From assembly GCF_014137995.1 (NCBI RefSeq), contig NZ_JACGWV010000001.1, forward strand, positions 62,001-126,000: a DNA stretch of 64,000 bases, given 5' to 3'. Source of the DNA: Promicromonospora sukumoe (GTDB lineage: Bacteria > Actinomycetota > Actinomycetes > Actinomycetales > Cellulomonadaceae). Positions 25,557 through 35,575 of the stretch are shown here, piece by piece; the stretch's first letter is position 1; every line of letters begins with the position of its first letter. The notes beneath the pieces are model-generated. The model had not been told where the DNA came from. It worked only from the letters and a program-made list of their open reading frames with translations, and ran no database searches. The translations under genes and the position numbers were made by a program.

Positions 25557-25967
25557 GTGTCGAACAGGTTGGCTGAAAGCTACTACGACTCGTCAAGGGC
25601 GAAAGCTCGGGCGATTCGATCGCTCGGATTCTTTCCGCTGGCAGTTCTGTCGGTGGTTCTCGGGGTGAGCGTGGGTCAGGGGTTTCCCATTGTGTGCGGC
25701 GCGGTGGGAAGCCTGATCGTCGGCCCGATGTTCTTTCGCTATGTGCTAGAGCGTTTTGATCGCCGGAAGGGGCACCGAGGTCGGGCGGCACGCAATGGCG
25801 TGTCCGTCGTTCTTGTGCTGCTCATGGTTCTGACCGCAGGCGCAGTGGTGGCGATCGTCAATTTCGGCTGGTTGTGGTGGGCGCTGCTCGCGACTTTGGC
25901 TCTCTATCTCTTGGAGTACCTGCTCGCGGCTGAGCTGTCGCTGGCCGGCTCGAAGGGGGCGCCGTAA
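25557..25967 (+). CDS. Four-helix membrane protein (paralogue 1 of the 25.4-27.1 kb pocket)
   Basis: 136 residues from GTG 25557; a TTG 12 nt later is an alternative. A short basic N-terminus (SRAKARAIRS) precedes four hydrophobic segments (FFPLAVLSVVLGVSVGQG; CGAVGSLIVGPMFFRYVL; VSVVLVLLMVLTAGAVVAI; LWWALLATLALYLLEYLLA) with a charged loop DRRKGHRGRAARNG. Codon usage is less G/C-biased than in flanking genes. The VGPxxFxxVL and LWWAxL..YLxExLLA patterns recur in the protein at 26145, suggesting duplication. Family not recognised. Confidence 0.6.
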   Translation: MSNRLAESYYDSSRAKARAIRSLGFFPLAVLSVVLGVSVGQGFPIVCGAVGSLIVGPMFFRYVLERFDRRKGHRGRAARNGVSVVLVLLMVLTAGAVVAIVNFGWLWWALLATLALYLLEYLLAAELSLAGSKGAP

Positions 25968-26007
25968 GCATGGCCCCGCTGGCAGGCTGGGGTGTCCACC
26001 GTTGCAG

Positions 26008-26148
26008 GTGGCGCAGGTACTGGGGTTGTCCGGCGCGGATGCCGGGTCGATCCGGATGGTGATCGGCGCCAGTGATCCAGCGAATAATCAGACCGGGAAG
26101 GCCAAAGTCTCGTTTGTCGCACAACCTCTTGAAGGGCTGGCAATGTGA
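26008..26148 (+). CDS. Possible small ORF or remnant between the membrane paralogues
   Basis: 46 codons from GTG 26008 (TTG 26002 is another option), ending in TGA that overlaps the next GTG. The product (GLSGADAGSIRMVIGASD ... SFVAQPLEGLAM) looks like part of a soluble domain, and the frame is open further upstream without a start. It may be a small gene, or a fragment of a lost one. Confidence 0.25.
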   Translation: MAQVLGLSGADAGSIRMVIGASDPANNQTGKAKVSFVAQPLEGLAM

Positions 26149-26576
26149 GTGAGCTGGAACGCGTCACCGGGGCTGACAGGAGCAGCCAGCTTCCCCAAAG
26201 GGTCGGGGCCTACCTCAGCTTCGCGGGATGCGTGATATTTGCTCCGCTTTCTGCGCTGTTCGACGTTCCCCCACTTTTGGTGGTTGTCACGGTGGCAAGC
26301 GTCACGGTAGGGCCGCGGACTTTTGAGTTCATCTTGTCCGATGTGAAACGGGCAGAGCTTCTTCGTGGACCAGGGGTCGGCGACAGTTGGCGGACTCTGG
26401 TGTTGTACGGCGTGTTGTTGGGACTCATCACGGCCCAGATCCTCCTGGTGAGAGGAGCTAGCCTCTGGTGGGCAGTCCTCATTGCTTTGCCTGTCTATCT
26501 CGTCGAATTTTTGTTGGCTAGAGAAAGATTGCCAGACAGGTTCCGTTCGAAGCAGCCGTCCGAGGAGCGGCGGTAA
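26145..26576 (+). CDS. Four-helix membrane protein (paralogue 2)
   Basis: 143 residues from GTG 26145. Four membrane segments: VGAYLSFAGCVIFAPLSALF, LLVVVTVASVTVGPRTFEFI, TLVLYGVLLGLITAQILLV and LWWAVLIALPVYLVEFLLA, with a charged loop between the second and third. VGPxxFEFIL and LWWAVLIALPVYLVEFLLA line up with the first paralogue (25557), although overall identity looks low. The C-terminus is strongly charged (RERLPDRFRSKQPSEERR). Not recognised; no enzymatic motif. Confidence 0.6.
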   Translation: MSELERVTGADRSSQLPQRVGAYLSFAGCVIFAPLSALFDVPPLLVVVTVASVTVGPRTFEFILSDVKRAELLRGPGVGDSWRTLVLYGVLLGLITAQILLVRGASLWWAVLIALPVYLVEFLLARERLPDRFRSKQPSEERR

Positions 26577-26620
26577 GTGGTGATGCCCAGGACGGAGCGA
26601 ACCCCGGGAGGGGTGAAGGC

Positions 26621-27139
26621 ATGGCGGCAGCACTGAACATCTTCCGGACGGAAGTGCTGCTCGGCCTCTGGCTGATCAGAGTCGTCGCTCGCTTCGCCGT
26701 GAGGTCCTGGCGGGACTCGTCCCCCGACCCCATCCTGCCGTTTCCATGGGCGACGGTGGTCGCGGACAGGCAGGACGCCCGTGGCAGCATCCTGCAGCTG
26801 TCCTACTTCGGGATGAGCGCGCTCGCGGTGCTCGGTGTCCTGGCGTTCGGCGTCCCGGCGAGGCTTCTCGGGTTCCCCGCGATCCTCGTGTTCCTCGGCT
26901 TTCTCGCCGCGCTGGCGCCGTGCGCCGTCGTGCTCGTGGCGCACCTGACCATCCAGCAGACCCTGGACAGGGCGTTCGCAGTCCCCGCAGCTGCCGGGCA
27001 GGCTCCCTGGGAGCTCGACCTCGAGAAGAATCCCCGTGCGTTCCTCGCTGTGTCCCTCTGCGGCCTGGCGGTATCGGTCGTCGTTGCTCTCGCGTTGACG
27101 GCTTGGCTGCCGCACCCGTCCACGTGGCCATCCGGCTGA
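26621..27139 (+). CDS. Membrane protein of unknown function (pocket gene 3)
   Basis: 172 residues from ATG 26621, preceded by GGGAGGGGTG. The N-terminus is amphipathic (LNIFRTEVLLGLWLIRVVARF), followed by a charged stretch and three hydrophobic segments (SYFGMSALAVLGVLAFGV; LLGFPAILVFLGFLAALAPCAVVLVA; FLAVSLCGLAVSVVVALALT). It is on the same strand as, and 44 bp after, the paralogue at 26145. No family recognised. Confidence 0.55.
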   Translation: MAAALNIFRTEVLLGLWLIRVVARFAVRSWRDSSPDPILPFPWATVVADRQDARGSILQLSYFGMSALAVLGVLAFGVPARLLGFPAILVFLGFLAALAPCAVVLVAHLTIQQTLDRAFAVPAAAGQAPWELDLEKNPRAFLAVSLCGLAVSVVVALALTAWLPHPSTWPSG

Positions 27140-27179
27140 AAACTGATCACCGCGACGTGACGACCGAGCACGGAACCGG

Positions 27180-28472
27180 TCACGACAACCGGCGCTCCAG
27201 CACCCCCAGGTGCGCCCGCGCCCGCGCCGCCTGCGGTCCGCCCGGTTCGGCCAGCTCGGCCAGGCGGACCCACGCCGCGTGGTCGTCGGCGCCCTCGTCA
27301 CGCGCCGTCCACTGCTCGACGGCGGCCGCGTCGTCGCAGGCGTGCACCGCCGACCGGAGCTCGGCCTCCAGCTCCTCGCGCAGCCGCTCGATGCCCGGCG
27401 CGACGGATCGGCGCAGCAGCGGCTCGGGGTACGCGGACAGCGCGCCGCGCACGTCGCCGCGCTGGAGCCGGGAGCGCACCGTGTCGACGTCGGACCGCAG
27501 CATGCGGGCGAGGCGGTAGGGCCGGGAACCGGCGAGCAGTGGCCCGCCGAGCACGCCGTCGGCCACCCGGCGCAGGCGGGAGATCTCGGCGCGCACGGCC
27601 ACGAGGGACAGGTCGCCCGGGTGCAGCAGCACGGCGAGCTCCTCGGCACTGAGGCCGCGGGGTCGCTCCGCGAGCAGGCACAGGATCTCGGCGTGCCGCA
27701 GGGAGAGCCGCCTGCCGCGGAGCGTGGGCGCGCCGAGCAGGTGCAGGTCGGGCGCCCGCTCGGCGGCGCCGCCCGGCATCCCCGGCTCGGGCTCCGGGTC
27801 GAGACTGCCGGTCCAGGGCGTGCTCCCGGGGACCGGCCCGCCGCGCAGGGCGAGCTCCCGCTCGACCATCGCGACCGTGGCGCGCACCAGCGCGAGGGCG
27901 ACGTGCGACCCCGCGGCGCTCCCGCCCGTCAGGTCGAGGACGCCGATGATCCCGCCGGCGGCGTCGTGCACCGGGGCGGCGGTACAGCTCAGCCGCTGGA
28001 CGGGGCGCGCGAAGTGCTCGGCGCCGAGCACCTGGACGGGGCGGCGGGTGGCCAGCGCGGTCCCGGGGGCGTTCGTGCCGACGGACTCCTCGCGCCAGAC
28101 GGCGCCCTCGACGAACCCGACGCCGTCGACCGCGGAGCGCACCTGGCCGCGGCCCTCGACCCAGAGCAGTCGGCCGACGTCGTCGGACACCGCGACGACC
28201 AGGCCGTCGCCCGTGGCCCCGCCCACCAGGTCACGCACCAGCGGCATCGCACCGGCCAGGGGGTGGGTGCTGCGGTACTCGTCCAGGTCGCCCGACGCCG
28301 CGACGGCGACCGCGCTCGGCCGGTCGGGGTCCACACCGTTGCGCAGGCTGCGCTGCCAGGACGCCGCGACGACGGGGTCGATCCCGTCCGGCTCCTCGGA
28401 GCCGGCGGAACCGACGAAGCTCTCGTATGCCGCGCGAACCCAGCGCGCGTCCCGGTGTGGCACCTGCTGCAT
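27180..28472 (-). CDS. GAF-domain transcriptional regulator, likely of the aldehyde dehydrogenase locus
   Basis: 430 residues from ATG 28472 (an upstream in-frame ATG at 28526 is possible). N-terminal PVVAASWQRSLRNGVDPD and LVRDLVGGATGDGLVVAVSD, then a GAF domain with GAVWREESVGTNAPGTALAT and RLSCTAAPVHDAAGGIIGVLD, are the pattern of AcoR/GAF regulators. There is no sigma-54 AAA+ domain. A C-terminal winged-helix-like part has LSLRHAEILCLLAERPRGLS and LVAVRAEISRLRRVADGVLGG. Such genes often neighbour aldehyde dehydrogenase and DUF779 genes, both of which lie 3-6 kb downstream here. Confidence 0.8.
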   Translation of the reverse strand: MQQVPHRDARWVRAAYESFVGSAGSEEPDGIDPVVAASWQRSLRNGVDPDRPSAVAVAASGDLDEYRSTHPLAGAMPLVRDLVGGATGDGLVVAVSDDVGRLLWVEGRGQVRSAVDGVGFVEGAVWREESVGTNAPGTALATRRPVQVLGAEHFARPVQRLSCTAAPVHDAAGGIIGVLDLTGGSAAGSHVALALVRATVAMVERELALRGGPVPGSTPWTGSLDPEPEPGMPGGAAERAPDLHLLGAPTLRGRRLSLRHAEILCLLAERPRGLSAEELAVLLHPGDLSLVAVRAEISRLRRVADGVLGGPLLAGSRPYRLARMLRSDVDTVRSRLQRGDVRGALSAYPEPLLRRSVAPGIERLREELEAELRSAVHACDDAAAVEQWTARDEGADDHAAWVRLAELAEPGGPQAARARAHLGVLERRLS

Positions 28473-28762
28473 GCTGCCCCTGACCTTGTCCCGACGCCCT
28501 TGTCGAACCACGCCAAGTGTAGGCATCGGACCAAGACACCACCACGTCGTCCACCGCGATCCCCAAGTCGGCCACCGCGGCGCGGGCGGTTTTCCACAGA
28601 TTGGAGGCGCATCACATCTTCACCGTGCGCGACTCGGAAAGTAGTCTTAGCGTCATTAGCACCGGTAGTTAAACGGGCTTCGCGTCCGACAGATAGTTTT
28701 CACAAGAACTCTCTTTGGGGGAAGAGTTGAACACCGTCGCTTTAGCTAGACCGGAATCGCAG

Positions 28763-29401
28763 ATGTCTGGAACTGACGAACAGGCCGGAGACAGTCCGAG
28801 TCGCTCGCTGCCCGCCGTCGAGCCCGCGAACCTGCCCGCGCTCGACACGCCGGGGCCTTCCTCCGAGCCCGGTGCTGACGCCGGCCCCGATCTCGCCGGC
28901 GCCCGTGGCCGCCGCCGCTGGACCTTCGGCGCCGCGATCGTCACCTGTCTGGCGGTCGCTGTCTCCCTCTGGGTCATGTCCGCCCGCGCCGAGGAGACCA
29001 GCCGCATCCTCACCCTGACCGGCCAGATCGACACCCAGGTCACCAGCACCTCGGCCCGTTCGCAGGACCTCGCCGCAGTGCTGGCGACGGCCCAGCGGGT
29101 GTACGAGCACTCGGAGGGTCAGGTCGCGGACCCGGCCACCCGCGACGTGCTGGCCCAGGCGCTCGCCGAGGCGCGCCAGGCCGGGGCCCAGCGGCTGACC
29201 GACGCCCCGCCCACCTCGGTGACGCAGGCCCGGACCCTGCTCGCCCAGGCCACGCACATCGAGAGCTCGCTCGACTGGGCCGCGGAAGATCTGCGGATCG
29301 CCGTCGACATGGTCCAGCAGTCGCAGGGCGCGCAGCAGGTTCTGGATTCCCGGGAGCCGGTCGGCAACCGCACGATCCTCACGTCGCGCACCGGGTCCTG
29401 A
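28763..29401 (+). CDS. Single-pass membrane protein with coiled-coil-like ectodomain
   Basis: 212 residues from ATG 28763; a TTG at 28727 is an alternative. A Pro/Ala-rich cytoplasmic N-terminus (~50 residues) is followed by one membrane helix (AAIVTCLAVAVSLWVMSA, about 56-73) and an Ala/Gln-rich helical ectodomain (TRDVLAQALAEARQAGAQRL; ARTLLAQATHIESSLD). No Cys pair or catalytic motif was noticed. The 290-bp upstream region is less GC-rich and carries TTTTCACAAG. Not recognised; a cell-wall or sensing role is only a guess. Confidence 0.6.
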   Translation: MSGTDEQAGDSPSRSLPAVEPANLPALDTPGPSSEPGADAGPDLAGARGRRRWTFGAAIVTCLAVAVSLWVMSARAEETSRILTLTGQIDTQVTSTSARSQDLAAVLATAQRVYEHSEGQVADPATRDVLAQALAEARQAGAQRLTDAPPTSVTQARTLLAQATHIESSLDWAAEDLRIAVDMVQQSQGAQQVLDSREPVGNRTILTSRTGS

Positions 29402-29567
29402 AAGCGCTGACGTCCGCGGGCCATTCTTCGCTCGACGAGGGATGAATTAGCCACCGCAAGGATCGGTTTCGGCCGAAAGTTCCCGCGTAATCAATGCCAA
29501 GTAAAGTAGTTGCACGGCATTCGGGGCGATTCTCGATATGCCATTCCGCGTCGAGATCACCCCAACC

Positions 29568-31244
29568 TCACCCCAACGCCCGGTAGGCCTCGACCAGGTC
29601 GACGAACTCCGCCCGCAACCCGTACGGATCGCTGCCGAGTGCACCCGCGGCCCGCAGCCGGACCGCGTCGAGGTTCGCCTGGGCCCGGTACTCCGAGCCC
29701 GTGGCGACCAGCCCGAGCTCCGCCACCGCCGAGGCGAACTCGAAGTCCGCCGACGGTGCCGTCGTGAAGGCGCCTGCACCGACCGGGAACGCGACCTCCG
29801 TGCTGGCGGCCGACACCCCGTTCGCTGGCGCCTTGTACCGCACGTGCACGGTCATGAAGTCGTCGCCGTCCGATTCACCGTCCGAGCCGTAGCCGTAGCC
29901 GGAGCCGTCGCCCGCGCCGCCGTCACCAGCACCCCCACCCGCCGGGACCAGCTCGTAGAACGCCGTCACCGAGTGCCCGGCCCCGACGTCGCCCGCGTCC
30001 TTGGCGTCGTCGTCGAAGTCCTCGTCCGCGAGGCGCCGGTTGTCGTACCCGATCAGCCGGTACGAGCCGACGACGGCCGGGTTCAGCTCGACCTGCAGCT
30101 TCAGGTCCTGCGCGACGACGAACATCGTCGAGCCGAACTCGTCCACCAGCACCTTGCGCGCCTCGGCCAAGGTGTCGATGTACGCGTAGTTGCCGTTCCC
30201 GTGGTCGGCGACGGCCTCCATGGTGCTGTCCTTCAGGTTGTACATACCGAAGCCCAGCACCGACACGTACACCCCGGACCGCCGCTCGGCCTCGATGAGG
30301 CTCGTGAGCTCCTCGGGTGACGACGGCCCCACGTTGAAATCGCCGTCCGTCGCCAGGATCACCCGGTTGTTGCCGCCACGCACGAAGTTCTTCTCCGCGA
30401 GCTCGTACGCCGTCGCCAGCCCCGCCGCCCCGCCCGTGGAGCCGCCGGCCCGCAGCGAGCGCAGGTGGTCCACCAGCACGGCGTGCTCCGAACCGGGCAC
30501 GGAGTCGGCGACCACGCGGTTGTCGCCCGCGTAGGTCACGATCGACACGCGGTCGTCCTCGTCGAGCTGCTCGACCAGCAGCGCGAACGACTCCGCGAGC
30601 AGCGGCAGCTTGTTCGGCTCGTCCATCGACCCGGACACGTCCAGCAGGAAGACGACGTTGTTGCCTTCCGTCGCCGGCAGCTCCTCCGTGGCCTGGACGC
30701 CCACCATGGCGAGCCGGTGCTCCGGGTTCCACGGGGCGGGCGCCACCTCGGTGGTCACCGAGAACGGGTGCTCGGCCCCCGCCGCGGGCGCGGGGTAGTC
30801 GTAGTCGAAGTAGTTGACGAGCTCCTCGATGCGCACGCCCTCCGGGGTCACGCCCTGGTTCACCTGGCGGCGCAGGTTCGAGTATGACGCCGTGTCGACG
30901 TCGGCGGAGAACGTGGACAGCGGGCTGGTGGCGACGTCCAGGAACGGTGACTCGGGGGAGTCGTCGTACTCCTCGCCGCTCAGCGGGGGCTCGGTCGGGC
31001 CGGGCTCCGGGTAGGGCGGCACGAGGCGTTCGCCGCTGAGCGCCTCCGCCGCGTCCTCGGGGACCCGTGCGGCGTCGGGGCCGGTCGCCGTGTCGGGCGC
31101 CGTCAGGTTCGCGGTCTCCGCCTCGGCGTCCGACGCCTCGCCGGCGCCGGTGCAGCCCGCGAGCGCCAGCACCACGGTCAGCGCGGCGGCGAGGGGCACC
31201 ATCAGGGGGAGCGTGGGGGTCGTGCGGCGGGTTGCGAGGTTCAT
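29568..31244 (-). CDS. VWA-domain lipoprotein (YfbK-like)
   Basis: 558 residues from ATG 31244 with a GAGGAGAGG ribosome site. The lipoprotein signal ends in LALAGC. After an acidic linker comes a von Willebrand N-terminal region ([36 protein letters not shown]), then a VWA domain with intact MIDAS DVSGSM (about residue 203) and [12 protein letters not shown]-terminal DUF3520-like part follows, interrupted by a Gly/Asp-rich loop ([18 protein letters not shown]). E. coli YfbK is the closest named relative. Probably a surface protein-binding module. Confidence 0.9.
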   Translation of the reverse strand: MNLATRRTTPTLPLMVPLAAALTVVLALAGCTGAGEASDAEAETANLTAPDTATGPDAARVPEDAAEALSGERLVPPYPEPGPTEPPLSGEEYDDSPESPFLDVATSPLSTFSADVDTASYSNLRRQVNQGVTPEGVRIEELVNYFDYDYPAPAAGAEHPFSVTTEVAPAPWNPEHRLAMVGVQATEELPATEGNNVVFLLDVSGSMDEPNKLPLLAESFALLVEQLDEDDRVSIVTYAGDNRVVADSVPGSEHAVLVDHLRSLRAGGSTGGAAGLATAYELAEKNFVRGGNNRVILATDGDFNVGPSSPEELTSLIEAERRSGVYVSVLGFGMYNLKDSTMEAVADHGNGNYAYIDTLAEARKVLVDEFGSTMFVVAQDLKLQVELNPAVVGSYRLIGYDNRRLADEDFDDDAKDAGDVGAGHSVTAFYELVPAGGGAGDGGAGDGSGYGYGSDGESDGDDFMTVHVRYKAPANGVSAASTEVAFPVGAGAFTTAPSADFEFASAVAELGLVATGSEYRAQANLDAVRLRAAGALGSDPYGLRAEFVDLVEAYRALG

Positions 31245-31355
31245 GGCCTCTCCTCGGGTTCGGCTCGTCGCGCGGCGTCGTCGGTCCGGCGATCTGTCCT
31301 CGTCCGTCCTGTGTGCCGGCGCGCGCCGTGCTTGCTCGCCCGAGGTCACGGACGG

Positions 31356-31420
31356 GTTGCAACGCGGATGCAACGCCCGGCTGCCTAACCTCGCCGCACT
31401 CGGGTGCACCGGTGCACCCG
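31356..31420 (+). promoter_or_regulatory. Operator-like palindromes upstream of the aldehyde dehydrogenase gene
   Basis: GTTGCA (31356-31361) and TGCAAC (31369-31374) form an inverted repeat with 7-nt spacing. A perfect 20-bp palindrome (two halves CGGGTGCACC / GGTGCACCCG) occupies 31401-31420. TAACCT at 31386-31391 between them could be a -10. The nearby GAF regulator is the obvious candidate for binding one of them. Confidence 0.5.
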
Positions 31421-31482
31421 GGGCGTGGCTCCGCCGTCGGGCAACCCGAGGACGGGCGCGAGATCCTGCGAGGAGGCAGACC

Positions 31483-33006
<1,524 letters not shown>

Positions 33007-33103
33007 GCCCCGCGGGAGCACCACGTCGGGCGGGATGCCGGGCCGGTACGTCACCGGCCTCCCGCCCGGCGGTCCGGTTCGGCTTCGAGCACTGGGAGGT
33101 TCC

Positions 33104-33535
33104 ATGTCCGACGACGTTCGCCCGGCCCCCGTCAACGGGTCACCGGTCGCCCGGGTCGCCGTCACCGACGACGCCGCGGCGCTGCTCGCACGCCTGCGGG
33201 ACAAGCACGGCGAGCTCATGTTCCACCAGTCGGGCGGCTGCTGCGACGGCTCCTCGCCCATGTGCTACCCGGACGGCGACTTCATCACCGGCGACGCGGA
33301 CGTGCACCTCGGCGACCTCGCGCTCCCGGGGGCCGACGACGGGCCGTTCACGGTGCCGGTCTGGATGAGCCGCAACCAGTTCGAGTACTGGAAGCACACC
33401 CACCTGACGATCGACGTGGTGCCGGGCCGCGGCGCCGGGTTCAGCGTCGAGGCGCCCGAGGGCGTGCGGTTCCTCATCCGGTCGCGGCTGTTCACCGACG
33501 ACGAGTGGGAACGGCTCGAGGCCATCGGGGCCTGA
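33104..33535 (+). CDS. DUF779 protein paired with aldehyde dehydrogenase
   Basis: 143 residues from ATG 33104 with GGGAGG upstream. DUF779 hallmarks: LMFHQSGGCCDGSSPMCYPD near residue 47, LGDLALPG, YWKHTHLTIDVVPGRG and a C-terminal GVRFLIRSRLFTDDEW. The conserved Cys/His set suggests metal or redox chemistry. It is usually encoded next to aldehyde dehydrogenase genes and presumably assists that enzyme. The last 44 nt overlap the convergent gene at 33492. Confidence 0.9.
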   Translation: MSDDVRPAPVNGSPVARVAVTDDAAALLARLRDKHGELMFHQSGGCCDGSSPMCYPDGDFITGDADVHLGDLALPGADDGPFTVPVWMSRNQFEYWKHTHLTIDVVPGRGAGFSVEAPEGVRFLIRSRLFTDDEWERLEAIGA

Positions 33536-34079
33536 CGCCGGTCACGGGTCCGGGCGCTGCGCCGTCCGCGGCCCGGGCGTCGTCGGGGGCCGGCGCCTCC
33601 TCCGGGGCGAGCGCCGCGACGCCGTCCGCCGTGGCGAGGAAGAACGCGGCGACCGTGAGCCCCTGCTCGGCGGCTGCGGACCGGAGCGCCGCGTGCCAGG
33701 CCCGGTCCTCGAACGAGGGGTCACCGGGCCCGGGGCGTTCCAGCATCAGCACCACCGACGCGCCCGGCTCGCCCCGGAGGATCTGGTGCCAGGACCGGCC
33801 CAGGTTGTCCACCCCCAGCGGGTCGGGCAGCTCGGGCACCAGGTCCACGGGGACGACCACCGGCAGGGGGCGGCGCTCGCCGTCGAGCAGGACGAACCAG
33901 AGCGTGCGGCGCCGCGGCCGGATGCCGCCGTGCAGGAGTTCCGCGAGGGCCAGGAGCGCCGCGTCGTCGACCAGGGGGTGGTCCGGAATGATCTCGCTCG
34001 ATGCTGTCATGCGGACGAGTCTGGTCGAGGATGCCGGTGGAGATGAGTTATCCACAGATCCAGTTTCTTGGGTGCTCAT
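33492..34079 (-). CDS. Hypothetical protein
   Basis: 195 residues from ATG 34079; an internal ATG at 34010 (MTASSEIIPDHPL) is equally plausible. Core segments: LLALAELLHGGIRPRRRTLWFVLLDG, RRPLPVVVPVDLVPEL, WHQILRGEPGASVVLMLERPG and EDRAWHAALRSAAAEQGLTVAAFFLATADG. Soluble, with a disordered Ala/Pro tail. The 3' end overlaps DUF779 by 44 nt in the convergent sense, so part of the tail may be mis-assigned. A DnaA-box-like TTATCCACA (34048-34056) lies inside its 5' part. Family not recognised. Confidence 0.6.
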   Translation of the reverse strand: MSTQETGSVDNSSPPASSTRLVRMTASSEIIPDHPLVDDAALLALAELLHGGIRPRRRTLWFVLLDGERRPLPVVVPVDLVPELPDPLGVDNLGRSWHQILRGEPGASVVLMLERPGPGDPSFEDRAWHAALRSAAAEQGLTVAAFFLATADGVAALAPEEAPAPDDARAADGAAPGPVTGVRPRWPRAVPTRRR

Positions 34080-34103
34080 GATCGGCAGAAGAGGGGACTT
34101 GAA

Positions 34104-34120
34104 GTTGACGCGACGTCAAC
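34104..34120. promoter_or_regulatory. Palindrome before the TipAL-type regulator
   Basis: GTTGACG (34104-34110) and CGTCAAC (34114-34120) are perfect 7-bp arms around CGA, 16 bp before the start at 34137. MerR-family proteins usually bind palindromes in their own promoters, so autoregulation fits. Confidence 0.6.
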
Positions 34121-34136
34121 CTTTACCGTGGTGAAC

Positions 34137-34940
34137 ATGCAATGGTCCATCCAGGAGATCTCGCGACTGACCGGCGTCACGAGCCGCACGCTGCGGCACT
34201 ACGACGCCGTCGGCCTGCTGCCCGCCGTCCGCACCACGGACAGCGGACCACGCCGCTACGACCGCACCGCCCTGGTGCGGCTGCAGCGCATCCTGCTGCT
34301 GCGTGATCTCGGGCTCGGCCTCGGCGCCATCGCCGAGGTGCTCGACACCCAGCGGGACGAGGCGCACGCACTGCGCACGCACCTCACGTCCCTGCGGGCG
34401 GAGCAGGGCCGGCTGGCCCGGCAGATCGCGTCGGTCGAACGGACCGTCGCCGACCTCGAGAAGGACCCGGACACCCAGGAGGGGAACATCATGGCCAAGG
34501 ACATGTTCGACGGCTTCGACCACACGCAGTACGAGGAGGAGGTCACCGAGCGCTGGGGGAGCGACGCCTACCGGAAGAGCGACGCGTGGTGGCGCGGCCT
34601 CACCGAGCAGGAGCAGGAGGAATGGAAGGCGAAGGTCGCGGCGCTCAGCCAGGACTGGGCCGACGCCGCGGTGGCCGGGACCGACCCGGCCTCGGGCGAG
34701 GCGCAGGCGCTCGCCGCGCGGCACGCCGCATGGCTCGCCTCCGTGCCCGCCACGCCCGGCAGCGGGCAGCCGCTGCCCGACCGCGGCTACCTGCTCGGCC
34801 TGGCCGACATGTACGTGGCGGACGACCGGTTCGCCGCCAACTACGGCGGCACCGAGGGGGCGAAGTTCGTGCGGGACACCCTGCGGATCTTCGCGGAGCG
34901 GGCCTATCCGGCCGGCGTCAGCTCCGAGGGTGCGTACTGA
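34137..34940 (+). CDS. MerR-family regulator with TipAS antibiotic-recognition domain (TipAL type)
   Basis: 267 residues from ATG 34137. MerR N-terminus: SIQEISRLTGVTSRTLRHYD, PRRYDRTALVRLQRILLLRD, then a coiled-coil helix (THLTSLRAEQGRLARQIA). A TipAS domain follows (about residues 119-267: FDHTQYEEEVTERWG; WWRGLTEQEQEEWKAKV; LADMYVADDRFAANYGG). An internal in-frame ATG at 34491 has a strong ribosome site, so a stand-alone TipAS form is likely. No cysteine is present in that domain, so covalent capture of thiopeptides as in Streptomyces TipA is not expected. The 3' end overlaps the DinB gene by 37 nt. Confidence 0.92.
   Translation: MQWSIQEISRLTGVTSRTLRHYDAVGLLPAVRTTDSGPRRYDRTALVRLQRILLLRDLGLGLGAIAEVLDTQRDEAHALRTHLTSLRAEQGRLARQIASVERTVADLEKDPDTQEGNIMAKDMFDGFDHTQYEEEVTERWGSDAYRKSDAWWRGLTEQEQEEWKAKVAALSQDWADAAVAGTDPASGEAQALAARHAAWLASVPATPGSGQPLPDRGYLLGLADMYVADDRFAANYGGTEGAKFVRDTLRIFAERAYPAGVSSEGAY
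34477..34493 (+). promoter_or_regulatory. Internal ribosome site and start for a short TipAS protein
   Basis: AGGAGGGG (34477-34484) lies 6 nt before the in-frame ATG at 34491, which would give a 149-residue TipAS-only product. The situation mirrors the known TipAL/TipAS pair of Streptomyces lividans. Confidence 0.7.
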
Positions 34941-35521
34941 GCGCGGTAGAGGTCACGCAGGAGGCAGATCTCGCCGCCGTGCGCCATGGCCTCGCGGCTC
35001 AGATGGGTCACCAGCGCCGCCACCGGGAACTCGGCGTAGGCCACGCCCTTGGCGCCGATCGGCCGCATCAGGGACTCGTCGTCCAGCGCCGCGATGCCGG
35101 CCTGCCACGAGCGGTACCCCTCCTCGAGCATGGCCAGGCCGCCGGCGGCCGTGATCGGCGTCTCCGGCCAGTGCCGGGCGTCGAACATGTCGGCGTCGGG
35201 CGGCGCGTCCGTCGGGCCGAACAGGGCCCGGGCGCGCCGCCCGAACACGTCACGACCCACGTGCACCATGCGCCACGCGATGGTGGTCACCGGCGGGACC
35301 TCCGGCTCGGGCACCTCCTGCTCGAGCCGGGGCTCCCCGTCGGGTCCGGGCCGCACGCTCCATGCCGGCGACGCGGGCTCCCAGAGGTACTCGGCGTCGG
35401 TGAGGCCCTCCAGACGGGGCCGCAGATGGAAGTCCCAGTAGAACGTGAGCTGGTCGAGAAGGAGGTCACGCCATACGGCAGGGGGCGTCGTCGGGGGTAT
35501 TGTCGGCTCCGTCGTCGTCAT
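34904..35521 (-). CDS. DinB-family protein
   Basis: 205 residues from ATG 35521. DinB-like four-helix pattern: WRDLLLDQLTFYWDFHLRPRL, TDAEYLWEPASPAWSVRPG, TTIAWRMVHVGRDVFGRRA and FPVAALVTHLSREAMAHGGEICLLRDLYRA. Spaced His residues may bind a metal. Members include mycothiol- or bacillithiol-linked transferases; substrate unknown. The 3' end overlaps the convergent TipAL-type gene by 37 nt. Confidence 0.83.
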   Translation of the reverse strand: MTTTEPTIPPTTPPAVWRDLLLDQLTFYWDFHLRPRLEGLTDAEYLWEPASPAWSVRPGPDGEPRLEQEVPEPEVPPVTTIAWRMVHVGRDVFGRRARALFGPTDAPPDADMFDARHWPETPITAAGGLAMLEEGYRSWQAGIAALDDESLMRPIGAKGVAYAEFPVAALVTHLSREAMAHGGEICLLRDLYRAQYAPSELTPAG

Positions 35522-35575
35522 GCTCGGACACTACGCTCGGTCTCTGACACTCAGTTTCAAAGGTAGCCTCTGCCC

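Noticed and set aside
34048..34056. Replication origin suggested by a DnaA box
   Set aside because: A single box, no AT-rich region, no dnaA/dnaN/gyrase genes nearby.
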